NCBI RefSeq assembly: GCF_016862375.1
Contig: NZ_BOMV01000065.1
Span: forward strand, 115,443-179,442
Direction: 5' to 3'
Length of the DNA stretch: 64,000 nucleotides
Origin: Paractinoplanes rishiriensis
Lineage (GTDB): Bacteria > Actinomycetota > Actinomycetes > Mycobacteriales > Micromonosporaceae
Shown here: piece after piece, positions 34,878-43,210 of the stretch
Layout of the letters: each line of letters starts with the position of its first letter
Numbering within the stretch: the first letter of the stretch is position 1
Notes under the pieces: generated by a model
Told to the model about the DNA's origin: nothing
What the model saw: only the letters and a program-made list of their open reading frames with translations
The model's database searches: none
Translations under genes and position numbers: made by a program

Positions 34878-35516
34878 CTAGGAGGTTCGGTACCGCTCGA
34901 AGTGCACAACTTCGTCGAGCGGCCGCCGCTTCGGCTGCGCCCACCGGCCACGCGCCGGATACCCGAGCGGGATTAGCGCCATGGTCAGCGCGTCTTCCGG
35001 CAACCCGAGCAGCTCGCGTACCTCGTCCTCATGTCCCGAGTAGAGCGTCGTGAGCACCGACCCGATCCCGAACGCCCGCGCCGCCAGCATCAACTGCTGC
35101 ACCGCACCGTAGATCGACGACCCGAGCCGCGGGTTCTGCGACTTCGCCGCGCCCAGCAGCACCGGGAAGATCCACACTGGCGCCTCCTCGAGGTGCGCCG
35201 CCAGGTGGTCACCGGCCCGGAACAGCGCCCGCCCCGGCTCCTCCCCCGTCAGGAACCGCTCCCGGTGCCGGCCGTAGCTGTTCTCCCAGCCCTCCCGGTA
35301 GAACGCCGCGATCCGCCCCTTCACCTCCGGGTCACGCACCACGATCCACGCCCACCGCTGCGTGTTGCCGCCGTTCGGCCCCCGGATCGCCGCGTCCAGC
35401 AGCTGCCGGATCACGTCGTCCTCGATCGGCCGGTCGGACAGGTAGCGGCGCGCGGGGGTCGAGTGCAGCGCGGCCAGCACGGGCAGATCTTCCGGCTCAG
35501 CAGGCATGGGGGTCAC
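34878..35516 (-). CDS. Nitroreductase family protein
   Basis: A 212-residue FMN-dependent oxidoreductase-like protein. Family blocks: TPARRYLSDRPIEDDVIRQLLDAAIRGPNGGNTQRWAWIVV at the N-terminus (FMN contact), AVQQLMLAARAFGIGSVLTT in the middle, LLGLPEDALTMALIPLGYPA and the C-terminal RRPLDEVVHFERY. Substrates are unknown. The start is GTG 35514-35516 or the ATG 9 bp further in. No redox partner genes are adjacent; the divergent VOC gene lies 50 bp away. Confidence 0.9.
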   Translation of the reverse strand: MTPMPAEPEDLPVLAALHSTPARRYLSDRPIEDDVIRQLLDAAIRGPNGGNTQRWAWIVVRDPEVKGRIAAFYREGWENSYGRHRERFLTGEEPGRALFRAGDHLAAHLEEAPVWIFPVLLGAAKSQNPRLGSSIYGAVQQLMLAARAFGIGSVLTTLYSGHEDEVRELLGLPEDALTMALIPLGYPARGRWAQPKRRPLDEVVHFERYRTS

Positions 35517-35566
35517 CCTAAACCTTGCACGAGAAACGGGATCGACACGGCCGATAAAGTGCGAAC

Positions 35567-35935
35567 GTGGCCACCTACATCAAGTCAGTGACGTTCGACT
35601 GCGCCGATGCGCTGGTCGTGGGCCGGTTCTGGGCCGCGGCGCTGGGCGGCGAACTCGAGGAGGACTCGACGTCCGACAAGTCGTTCGTGGAGGCGCCCGG
35701 CTGGGGCGGGCCCAACCTGTGGTTCCAGCGGGTGCCCGAGAGCAAGACCACCAAGCTGCGCATGCACTTCGACCTGCGCGCCCCGGACGGCGTCGCGGCC
35801 GAGGTGAAACGACTCGAAGCCCTCGGGGCGACCGTCGCCGACAACCAGCGTGAAGACGACCAGCGTGAAGACGACCAGGGTGAACTGGTCGTGATGCGCG
35901 ACCCCGAGGGCAACGAGTTCTGCGTCGAGCTGTAG
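35567..35935 (+). CDS. VOC/glyoxalase-like protein
   Basis: A 122-residue protein with the beta-alpha-beta-beta-beta pattern of the vicinal oxygen chelate fold: VTFDCADALVVGRFWAAALGGEL, then GGPNLWFQRVPESKTTKLRMHFDLRAPD, EVKRLEALGATV and LVVMRDPEGNEFCVEL. A 15-bp duplication (35846-35875) encodes REDDQREDDQ in the loop before the last strands. The GTG start lies 6 bp after TAAAGT (35555-35560), consistent with a leaderless transcript. The metal-ligand set is incomplete, so it may be a binding protein rather than an enzyme. Confidence 0.85.
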   Translation: MATYIKSVTFDCADALVVGRFWAAALGGELEEDSTSDKSFVEAPGWGGPNLWFQRVPESKTTKLRMHFDLRAPDGVAAEVKRLEALGATVADNQREDDQREDDQGELVVMRDPEGNEFCVEL

Positions 35936-35945
35936 GCGGTCCGGG

Positions 35946-36575
35946 CTACTTCTTCTTGCCCTTGGCCGGTGCCGGCTTGGGCGCCGGATACTTCTCGTTG
36001 TAGTCGCGCAGGATCGGCATGCCCACCAGCACCAGGTCGCGGGCGCGCCGGTCCACGTCGGCGCCCGAGGCGTTGCGCGGCGCCGGGAACTGAGCGGCGA
36101 TCGTGCCCGTGAAGATCAGCAGGTCGTCGACCGAGCCGGGGAACGAGCTGCACAGTTCGGCCGCGGCCCGCAGCTGCGACTCCGGAATGTACGCGACGTG
36201 CTCCGCCATGCCGGCCTGCCAGGCGCGCGGGTGCACCAGGTAGCCGGCCGGCAGCCGCCCCGGTCCGCCCAGCGGCGCCAGCGCCCGGTGCCGCTTGACC
36301 GGCTCCGGCTTGGTGGCCGTGATCATGTAGAGCGCACCGGCCCCGAACAGGACGCCCGGGATCAGCAGCGCCATCTCGGTGGGCACCCCGGCCATCAGCA
36401 TGACCACCAACAGCACCACCAGGATCACGGCGCCCGCCATGTACTCCCGGGTGCCGTCGCGGGAAGCGCCCGCCTCGGCGTCCTCGACACAGCGCTTGAT
36501 GATGCCCTCGAACACCTGGTCCGTGGGGCGCCACCCGTCGGCCCGGACCGGCATCTCTCGCGTGCCCTGTGCCAT
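35946..36575 (-). CDS. Conserved hypothetical membrane protein
   Basis: A 209-residue protein from ATG 36573-36575. Residues about 45-85 contain two adjacent membrane segments (AGAVILVVLLVVMLMAGV; ALLIPGVLFGAGALYMI). The cytosolic remainder has LGGPGRLPAGYLVHPRAWQAGMAEHVAYIPESQLRAA and a Lys/Pro-rich C-terminal tail (PAPKPAPAKGKKK). No domain name can be given. It is convergent with the VOC gene with a 10-bp gap. Confidence 0.7.
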   Translation of the reverse strand: MAQGTREMPVRADGWRPTDQVFEGIIKRCVEDAEAGASRDGTREYMAGAVILVVLLVVMLMAGVPTEMALLIPGVLFGAGALYMITATKPEPVKRHRALAPLGGPGRLPAGYLVHPRAWQAGMAEHVAYIPESQLRAAAELCSSFPGSVDDLLIFTGTIAAQFPAPRNASGADVDRRARDLVLVGMPILRDYNEKYPAPKPAPAKGKKK

Positions 36576-36688
36576 CGGGAGGTCCTCTCTACTTGCTGCA
36601 AAGGGGGTCGCCCAGCGGTATCGGCTAGAGCGGCACACCGGTTGAGAGTTCTCCGGGTGCCGTACGGTGTCACCACAGCTCGGCGCCC

Positions 36689-37975
36689 TCACGTCCGCGG
36701 ATGGTAGAGGTTGCGGCGCGGCTCCCGGCTCGCGTCGATCCAGGCGGGCGGGATGAACTCCGGCAGCCGGTCCTCGGCCAGCCGGACCTGCCATCCGTAC
36801 GCCGGATCGTGCAGGTAGCGATGGTGGCGGCGGCACAGCAGGACCAGGTTGTCCAGGCTCGTGACCCCGCCGGCCGACCAGGCGTGCAGGTGGTGCGCGT
36901 CGCACCAGCGCGGCGGCAGGTCACAGCCAGGGAACGCACAGCCCTTGTCCCGGGCGACCAGCGCGCGCCGGATCGGGGCCGTGGCCAGGCGGCAGGCGCG
37001 GCCGACGTCGAGGATCTGGCTCTTGCCGCCGAGCACGATCGGCACGATCAGCGCGTCACAGGCCATCCGCCGCGCGGTGGCCGCGGAGATCCGTTCGCCG
37101 CCGTCGGTGATCCCGGCCCCGAGCAGGCGGGTCAGCGGGTCGTACGGGATCGTCACCGACACGTGGGCCGTCCCGCCGCCGTTGTCCGGCGTGTCCCCGG
37201 TCCGCAGCGTCAGGCGGCACACCTCGACGAGGGCGTCGGCACGCCGCTGGGCGGGCTGCCGGTCGTCGTCGGGTTTCGGCGCGCACAGCGGATCGATGGC
37301 GGCGGCGACGGTTGCGGCGTCCTCGACCGTGAGGGACCCGGAGACCCGGACCACGCCGTCGTTCGGCCGTGACATCGTGAACGCCCGTTTCCCGTACGCC
37401 CGGGCTTCCTGCCGGCGCAACGCCGCCTCCTCGGCCGCCTCGGCAACCTCCGGCGCGACATGGGTCAGGATCCGCTCGCCGAGCCGCCGCAGCTGTTCGG
37501 CCGGGAACTGGCCGGCCTGCTCGAGGAGGAACGCCTCGGCCTCGTCGGCGATCAGCGTGCCGTCGGCCGCCGGCCCACCGTCCTCGACGATGTCGGCGAG
37601 CGTCGCCGGAATGGCGCCGACCGACGCGGCGATCACGTCGCCCTGCCGCAGGTCGAGCTCGCCGTCGAGGATCGCCTGTTCGACGGCGGGACGCGCTCGG
37701 AACGCGGTGGCCCGCCCGGCGAGTTCCCGGGCGGGCCCATGGTCCATCAATAGTTGACTGCGCAGCCAGCCGGCCGTGGTGCGGTGACCGTGCGAGCCCG
37801 GGATGCCGCGCTTGTCGGCCTGCTGCACCAGCCGCACCGTCATCATCTGCGCGGCCTGCACGAGCCCGTGCGCCGCCCGCAGACAGGAGATCAGCTCGGA
37901 ATCGGCCAGCGACCAGCACGCCGACCCCGCAACCTTGGCGGTGTCGGCGTGCAGCCGCTCCACATCCTCAAGCAC
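36689..37975 (-). CDS. DUF222/13E12-type HNH endonuclease-like protein
   Basis: A 428-residue protein of the actinobacterial 13E12-repeat family. The helical DUF222 domain covers about residues 20-300 (ACWSLADSELISCLRAAHGLVQAAQMM, AILDGELDLRQGDVIAASVGAIPATLADIV). The C-terminal HNH domain is complete: KGCAFPGCDLPPRWCDAHHLHAWSAGGVTSLDNLVLLCRRHHRYLH, with paired Cys for zinc and the H-N-H residues. Such genes are multicopy in many actinobacteria, and their biological role and mobility are unsettled. No flanking repeats or other mobile-element signs are visible. Confidence 0.9.
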   Translation of the reverse strand: MLEDVERLHADTAKVAGSACWSLADSELISCLRAAHGLVQAAQMMTVRLVQQADKRGIPGSHGHRTTAGWLRSQLLMDHGPARELAGRATAFRARPAVEQAILDGELDLRQGDVIAASVGAIPATLADIVEDGGPAADGTLIADEAEAFLLEQAGQFPAEQLRRLGERILTHVAPEVAEAAEEAALRRQEARAYGKRAFTMSRPNDGVVRVSGSLTVEDAATVAAAIDPLCAPKPDDDRQPAQRRADALVEVCRLTLRTGDTPDNGGGTAHVSVTIPYDPLTRLLGAGITDGGERISAATARRMACDALIVPIVLGGKSQILDVGRACRLATAPIRRALVARDKGCAFPGCDLPPRWCDAHHLHAWSAGGVTSLDNLVLLCRRHHRYLHDPAYGWQVRLAEDRLPEFIPPAWIDASREPRRNLYHPRT

Positions 37976-38056
37976 CCGCCCAAATTAGAACACCCGTACG
38001 ACAACCCCGGAACCCACAAAGATCCTTCCCCACCATTTGCAGGACCACCCAACCAC

Positions 38057-39820
38057 CTACGCGGCGAGGGTCGCGTACCGCCCGCCCGCGTCGACCAGCG
38101 CCTCGTGGGTACCCGATTCCATCACCCGGCCGTGGTCGATCACCACGATCTGGTCGGCGGCGCGGACCGTCGACAGCCGGTGCGCGATCGTGACCGTGGT
38201 CCGGCCGCGGGACAACTCGTCGAACGCCCGCTGCACCGCCCGCTCGGTCTCGTTGTCCAGCGCGCTCGTGGCCTCGTCCAGCACCAGGATCCGCGGGTCC
38301 CGCAGCAGTGTCCGGGCGATGGCGATGCGCTGCTTCTCACCGCCGGAGAACCGGTGCCCCCGCGAGCCGACCATGGTGTCGTAGCCGTCCGGCAGGCCGG
38401 CGATCACGTCGTGGATCTGCGCGGCCCGGGCTGCGGCCTCGATCTCCGCGTCGGTGGCTTCTGGACGGGCATAGCGGAGGTTCTCGCGGACCGTGGTGTG
38501 CAGCAGGTAGGTCTCCTGGCTGACCACCCCGACGATCGAGGCCAGATCGGCCAGTGCCAGGTCCCGCACGTCCACACCGTCCACGGTGACCCGGCCGGCC
38601 GTCGGGTCGTACAGCCGGGCGATCAGGGCCGCGATCGTGCTCTTGCCCGAACCCGTCTCGCCGACCAGCGCCAGCGAGGACCCGGCGGGCACGTCCAGGT
38701 TCACCCCGGCCACCGCGGCCGACGGGCTCCCCGCGTACGAGAAAGTCACCTCCTCGAAGCGCAGGTGGCCCCGCGGCGCCGGAATCCGCACGGGCCTCGC
38801 CGGTTCCTGCACTTCGATCGGCAGATCGAGGTATTCGAAGATGCGGGCGAACAGGGCGAGCGACGCGGTCAGCGACACACCCACGTTGAGCAGCCCCATC
38901 AGCGGCCGGAACAGGCCGCTCTGCAGGGCCGTGAAGGCGACCAGCGTGCCGATGCTCATGGTGCCGGCGGTGAACGGCAGACCCGCCGACAGGTAGATGG
39001 CCGCCGGAATGGCGGCGAACACGATCGACATCGACGCCATCCGCCAGCGACCGGCCAGCTCGGACCGCAGTTCGAGGTCGATGAGGCGGCGCGACGACGC
39101 GGTGAACCGGTCGACCAGCGCGGGACCGGTCCCCATGGTCTTGGCCAGCTGGATGCCGCTGATCGACAGCCCTTCCTCGATCGTGACGTTCAGGTCGGCG
39201 AGTTCGCGCTGGCGGCGGGCGGTGATCTCGCGGCGCATCTGGGCGACCCGCTTGGTGAGCCAGATCGCCGGCGGCAGCGCGACCAGCGAGACCAGGGTGA
39301 GCTGCCAGGACAGCGCGGCCATCGCGACGATGGAGGCGACCGTGGTGGTCAGGTTGGCGGCGATCGAGGTGGCCGTCGACGTGACGACCTGTTCCATGCC
39401 GCCGATGTCGTTGGTGATGCGGGACTGCACCTCGCCGGTGCGGGTGCGGGTGAAGAAGCCGATCGACTGCCGTTGCAGGTGCGCGAACACGTCGACCCGG
39501 AGCCGGTGCATGACCCGCTGACCCACCGTGGTGGAGATCCAGGTCTGCACGACCCCGAGCACAGCACTCACCGCGGCGACCGCGACCATGCCGGCCACCA
39601 GCCAGGCCAGCAGGCGCAGGTCGGCGTGCGGCAGGGCGACGTCGATCACCTCGCGGAGCAGGAACGGCGCGGCCATGCCGAGGATCGACGTGACCACGAT
39701 GAGCAGCACCACCACGGCCAGCGACCAGCGGTGGGCGCGGAACAGGGCGCCGATCCGGCGCAGCGACACGGAGCGGGCCTGAGCCTTCTCAGCCGCGGAG
39801 ACTTCTCTGTTCTTGGGCAA
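38057..39820 (-). CDS. ABC exporter (fused permease-ATPase), MarR-associated
   Basis: A 587-residue half-transporter with six membrane segments (about 20-310) and a C-terminal ATPase: Walker A GETGSGKSTIAALI, Q-loop VVSQETYLLHTTV, signature FSGGEKQRIAIARTLL, Walker B ILVLDEATSALD and H-loop TIAHRLSTV. It probably works as a homodimer exporting drugs or lipids. The TTG at 39818-39820 is chosen as start because AAAGGA lies 8 bp upstream; a GTG 39 bp earlier keeps the frame. It is divergent from a marR gene with repeat operator sequences between them, so repression by that MarR protein is likely. Confidence 0.92.
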   Translation of the reverse strand: MPKNREVSAAEKAQARSVSLRRIGALFRAHRWSLAVVVLLIVVTSILGMAAPFLLREVIDVALPHADLRLLAWLVAGMVAVAAVSAVLGVVQTWISTTVGQRVMHRLRVDVFAHLQRQSIGFFTRTRTGEVQSRITNDIGGMEQVVTSTATSIAANLTTTVASIVAMAALSWQLTLVSLVALPPAIWLTKRVAQMRREITARRQRELADLNVTIEEGLSISGIQLAKTMGTGPALVDRFTASSRRLIDLELRSELAGRWRMASMSIVFAAIPAAIYLSAGLPFTAGTMSIGTLVAFTALQSGLFRPLMGLLNVGVSLTASLALFARIFEYLDLPIEVQEPARPVRIPAPRGHLRFEEVTFSYAGSPSAAVAGVNLDVPAGSSLALVGETGSGKSTIAALIARLYDPTAGRVTVDGVDVRDLALADLASIVGVVSQETYLLHTTVRENLRYARPEATDAEIEAAARAAQIHDVIAGLPDGYDTMVGSRGHRFSGGEKQRIAIARTLLRDPRILVLDEATSALDNETERAVQRAFDELSRGRTTVTIAHRLSTVRAADQIVVIDHGRVMESGTHEALVDAGGRYATLAA

Positions 39821-39901
39821 TATCAAAATCCTTTCGCCGTACGACGTGTGCGCGCGCACCGGCGACGCGGTGCGCGACGGACCGCCAGGAAAGACAGGTG
39901 C

Positions 39902-39926
39902 TGAGGTTACCTCACTATGAGGTTAC
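39902..39926. promoter_or_regulatory. Probable MarR operator
   Basis: TGAGGTTAC occurs twice 16 bp apart (39902 and 39918), with CCTCACTATGAGG (39910-39922) forming a near-perfect inverted repeat between them. It lies between the divergent ABC exporter and marR starts, the usual place for a MarR binding site. Confidence 0.6.
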
Positions 39927-39954
39927 AACCGAAGTCGCTGCTACGGTATTCCGC

Positions 39955-40407
39955 GTGACCGACAGCCTGTCCGAGGCGTTCTTCGCGGTGGCCCACCGGC
40001 TCCGGCACCGCACGAGGGTGACGCTCGAGCCCTGGCACCTGTCCCCGTCGCTGGCCCGCGCCATGCGGGTGCTCGCCGGGCACGCCGAACTGCGCCCCGG
40101 CGCCCTCGCCGAGCACCTGCGGATCGCCCCGCGCTCGGCCACCGAGGTGGTCGACGACCTGGAACGCCTCGGGTTCGCCGAGCGCCGCCCCGACCCGGCC
40201 GACCGGCGCGCCACCCTGGTCGCACTCACCGCGTCGGGCGTCGAGACCAACCGCGCGATCCAGGCCGCGCGGGAGGCCGAGGCGGAACGCTTCTTCGCCG
40301 CGCTCGGCCACGACGACCGCACCGCACTGATGGCGATCCTGCGCAAGTTGATCGACGGACCTACTGCCGCACCGCCGCCCGCAGCGCACCCACCCGCACC
40401 GAGATGA
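39955..40407 (+). CDS. MarR-family transcriptional regulator
   Basis: A 150-residue regulator from GTG 39955. The winged helix spans about residues 40-100: SLARAMRVLAGHAELRPGALAEHLRIAPRSATEVVDDLERLGFAERRPDPADRRATLVALTASG, with the DxRxxxxxLT wing motif. Flanking helices allow dimerisation. It is divergent from the ABC exporter, with direct and inverted repeats in the gap, and probably represses both. The last 47 bp overlap a convergent small gene. Confidence 0.9.
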   Translation: MTDSLSEAFFAVAHRLRHRTRVTLEPWHLSPSLARAMRVLAGHAELRPGALAEHLRIAPRSATEVVDDLERLGFAERRPDPADRRATLVALTASGVETNRAIQAAREAEAERFFAALGHDDRTALMAILRKLIDGPTAAPPPAAHPPAPR

Positions 40408-40609
40408 TCCGCGGCACCGTCGCACCGCCGGTCATCACCTGGCTGCCGTGCAGTTCGACCCAGTCCTCGCCCGCGTACCAGAAGATCCGGTCGACGCCCG
40501 CGACCACCACGGTCACCGCGCCAATGCCGTAGAGGTAGTCGGCCTCCGCGATGACCAGGCACACGCCGGGCCGCAGCGCCACACCGCCGACCACATGGTT
40601 CGCGTTCAT
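40361..40609 (-). CDS. Small conserved hypothetical protein
   Basis: An 82-residue protein from ATG 40607-40609, with GGGAGG upstream as Shine-Dalgarno. It reads NANHVVGGVALRPGVCLVIAEADYLYGIGAVTVVVAG, then RIFWYAGEDWVELHGSQV and IISVRVGALRAAV, suggesting a small all-beta fold. No function recognised. Its 3' end overlaps the marR gene on the other strand by 47 bp. Confidence 0.65.
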   Translation of the reverse strand: MNANHVVGGVALRPGVCLVIAEADYLYGIGAVTVVVAGVDRIFWYAGEDWVELHGSQVMTGGATVPRIISVRVGALRAAVRQ

Positions 40610-40707
40610 CGCCGAACCTCCCACCACCTCCTACGCAATGTAGGCCAGGCGATCACCAGGGGGAACGGTCGAACCGGACGAACTTTGTTCTGGAATGGAC
40701 CAAGTTG

Positions 40708-42081
40708 TCAGCGAACCCGGCGCCGCCCGAGCACCAGCAGAACGAGGCCCGCCAATACCGCGCCCATCCCCGCGACGCTCAGCCCCGCGACAGCGGCTCC
40801 CGGCCCGGTGATGGGCAGCTCACCACCGCCCCCGCCACCGCCACCGCTCCCCGGCAGCGTGATGGCCGCCGTGTTGTCGGCCGGCACGGTCTCCTTCGAC
40901 GGCCCGGTGTCGCCCACGGTGACCGACCCCGGCCGTCCCGCCGTCCCGGTGACCCGCAGCGGGACGGTCCGGGACACCGACGCACCCGGCGCCAGCCACT
41001 CCTCCGACACGCACCGCAGCCCCGTCCCGCGCGCCGTGCAGCCCGCCGCCGACCCGAACCGGGACCCCGCCGGCGGCACCAGGTCGGCCGTCCACCCGAT
41101 CGCGCTCGACGGCCCGTTGTTGGTCACCGTCCAGGTCACCGCCGTCGCCGAGGCCTGCGCCCGCACCACGACGTCGAGCGTGTTGGCCGGCGCCAGCACC
41201 GAGAGCGGCCCCTCGTTGTCCTGCTCGTTGAAATCCCCGCCGGCCACCTCGACCGCGATCTCACCGCGGAACTCGCCCGGCCCCGGGGTGTCCTTGCCCA
41301 GGATCACGAAGAAGCGGGACAGCAGCTCGAATGTCTCCCGGGGCTGGATGTCCCGCACGAACGGGCAGCTCAACGTCACCTCTCCCCAGTGGAACCGCCC
41401 GGCCGCCGTGCCGCCTTCGTAGGTGCAGCCCGGGTCCTGCTCGCCGTCGCCGACGCCGAGCCCCTGCGGCACCGTCAGCACCAGCCGGCTGGTCCGCGCC
41501 ACCACGTCGCCGTTGTTCGTCACCCGGATCGGCAGCGGGCGCTCCTGCTCCGGCTCCCCGGCCGGCACCTGCTCGGCCCACAGCGACAGGTCGGGCCCCC
41601 GCGACAGCCCCCGCACCGGGAACGCCCGCGCGACGTCGCCGCCCTCGGCAGCCGTCAGCGCCAGCCGCAGCTCCCCGGCCGGCTGGGTCTCGGTCACCGA
41701 CGCGACCAGGCGCACCGGCCGCACCGTGGCCGTCGTCAGGTCGCCGATCGCACACCGCACCGTCGCGTCCTCCCGGGTGCAGCCGTCCGCCACCCCGGTG
41801 ACGCTGATGGTGTCGGCCAGCCCCGCCAGACCGACCGTGAGGACCGCCCCGGTGGCCGGCCCGCCGGACGCCGAGAGCCGGAACTCCGGCTCGAACGCGG
41901 TCCGCCCCACGCTGATGTCCTCGTACTGGCGCAGTTCGATCTGCAGGCTGGGCGCCGCGGCCGCGGCGGCGACCGGCGTACCGGCGACGAGTAGGGCGGC
42001 GGCGAACAACGGTGCTGCTGCCAACCGTGCTGCTGCCAACCGTGCTGCCGCCAACCGTGCTGCCGCCAACTGTGCACGCAT
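40708..42081 (-). CDS. Secreted DUF11-like surface protein with LPITG-type sorting signal
   Basis: A 457-residue protein. The signal peptide is unusual: MRAQ followed by repeated LAAAR units, produced by four 15-bp tandem repeats (42008-42067), then a hydrophobic stretch ending AGTPVAAAAAA. The body has several Ig-like/DUF11 segments (PLPIRVTNNGDVVART, VTWTVTNNGPSSAIGW). The C-terminus has a Gly tract, ELPITG, a membrane segment and a RRRVR tail: a cell-wall sorting signal close to LPxTG. No sortase gene is in the window. GGGGGAG 8 bp before the ATG supports the start. Role: wall-anchored protein of unknown ligand. Confidence 0.83.
   Translation of the reverse strand: MRAQLAAARLAAARLAAARLAAAPLFAAALLVAGTPVAAAAAAPSLQIELRQYEDISVGRTAFEPEFRLSASGGPATGAVLTVGLAGLADTISVTGVADGCTREDATVRCAIGDLTTATVRPVRLVASVTETQPAGELRLALTAAEGGDVARAFPVRGLSRGPDLSLWAEQVPAGEPEQERPLPIRVTNNGDVVARTSRLVLTVPQGLGVGDGEQDPGCTYEGGTAAGRFHWGEVTLSCPFVRDIQPRETFELLSRFFVILGKDTPGPGEFRGEIAVEVAGGDFNEQDNEGPLSVLAPANTLDVVVRAQASATAVTWTVTNNGPSSAIGWTADLVPPAGSRFGSAAGCTARGTGLRCVSEEWLAPGASVSRTVPLRVTGTAGRPGSVTVGDTGPSKETVPADNTAAITLPGSGGGGGGGGELPITGPGAAVAGLSVAGMGAVLAGLVLLVLGRRRVR
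42008..42067. repeat. Four tandem 15-bp units in the signal-peptide coding region
   Basis: Units AACGGTGCTGCTGCC, AACCGTGCTGCTGCC and two of AACCGTGCTGCCGCC start at 42008, 42023, 42038 and 42053. On the coding strand each adds R-L-A-A-A to the signal peptide. Confidence 0.9.
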
Positions 42082-42149
42082 GTGACCAGCTCCCCCGTGG
42101 ACTGAGGGCCACACGGTAATGGAAACCGCGCGGCCCCGCTGCCCCGTCC

Positions 42150-43106
42150 TCAGCCGAACAGCAGCGTGCCGAGAGACTCCGACCCCTGCCGCAGGCTGGA
42201 CCGGCCACCGGCCTCCACCAGCACCCGCTCGCAGCCGTCCGCCTCAACGTAGAGCGTCGCCTGCTCCACCTGCAGGACCGCGAACCGGGTCGCCGGCGTG
42301 CTGCAGGCGGCCGCGTCCTTGGAGACGGTCAGCTGCTCCCGCGCCCCGGCCCACTTCTCCGCCGCCAGCCGCCCGCCGGACGCGAACCGGCCGGCCGGTT
42401 TCCCGGTGCCCCGCTGGTCTTCCGGCACCGTGTAGACGCAGATCCGCGCGGCCGCGTCAGCCGCCGGCAGCACCGGCAGTGCGGTCCTGCCCAGGCCCAT
42501 CTGGCTGGTGGCCCACACCATGTCGGCCCACGACTGCCCACACCCGGTCTTCGCCGCCTCGGCCGACTCCAGTTCCTGCACCGGCTTGGCCGACACCTGC
42601 GTGGTCCGCATGGCACCGAACGCGTCCCGGAACTCGATCCGCGGCTTGCCGCACGCGTCCTTGGGCACGCCCGGCTGCACCCAGCGTCCGTCCGCGTCGA
42701 CCAGCGCCAGCCACGGCACCACGGGCAGGTCCATCGTGCAGGCGCCGTCGGTGGGCGCCTCGTCCGGCAGGCGCAGGGCGGCGACCACGGCCGCGATGTC
42801 GGTGGCCTTGTTCTCGGAGGCAACGAGCGCGGTGCTGCCGTTGGCCTGTTTGACCGGCGCCGACCCGCAGACCACCGCGGACACCGGCTGGAAGCTGCCG
42901 TCGAGCCGTGGCATCGACAGCGCGTCCTGCGCCCCGTCGAGTCCCCGCGCCGACGGTGCCGCCGCGGCGCAGGACTCCCAGGTCGGTTGGACCAGTGGCG
43001 CCTCCGCCGGCATCGTGCTGTCCCCGGCGCCGGAGTCACCGCCGCATCCCGCCGCCACCAGCACCATCGCGAGTCCCGCGCCCCAAGCCGCCAGCCGGCC
43101 GATCAT
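42150..43106 (-). CDS. Putative lipoprotein
   Basis: A 318-residue protein with a lipoprotein signal: MIGRLAAWGAGLAMVLVAAGC, where the lipobox LVAAGC makes Cys21 the likely lipidated residue, followed by GGDSGAGDS. The remaining extracellular part has several Cys (SCAAAAPS, VVCGSAPV, GACTMDL, DACGKPR, GCGQSW) and no domain I can name. It lies downstream of nothing obviously linked; the upstream neighbour encodes a TPR membrane protein. The ATG 43104-43106 gives a proper signal peptide length. Confidence 0.75.
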   Translation of the reverse strand: MIGRLAAWGAGLAMVLVAAGCGGDSGAGDSTMPAEAPLVQPTWESCAAAAPSARGLDGAQDALSMPRLDGSFQPVSAVVCGSAPVKQANGSTALVASENKATDIAAVVAALRLPDEAPTDGACTMDLPVVPWLALVDADGRWVQPGVPKDACGKPRIEFRDAFGAMRTTQVSAKPVQELESAEAAKTGCGQSWADMVWATSQMGLGRTALPVLPAADAAARICVYTVPEDQRGTGKPAGRFASGGRLAAEKWAGAREQLTVSKDAAACSTPATRFAVLQVEQATLYVEADGCERVLVEAGGRSSLRQGSESLGTLLFG

Positions 43107-43172
43107 GGTCACCCCCAACGAGTGTCGACAGGGGGATGAGACGACTCAAACTGGCGGCCGGTTCCCGGCAAT

Positions 43173-43210
43173 CTGCTTCAGGTGCGGCGGGCTGCTTCAG
43201 GTGCGGCGGG
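43173..43210. repeat. Two tandem 19-bp units at the end of the TPR gene
   Basis: CTGCTTCAGGTGCGGCGGG occurs at 43173-43191 and again at 43192-43210. The TPR gene stop (43197-43199) is in the second copy, so the first copy duplicates the gene's last codons beyond the stop. Confidence 0.88.

Noticed and set aside
36689..37975. Mobile intron or insertion sequence because of the HNH domain
   Set aside because: No terminal repeats or intron structure; the DUF222/13E12 family is usually free-standing.
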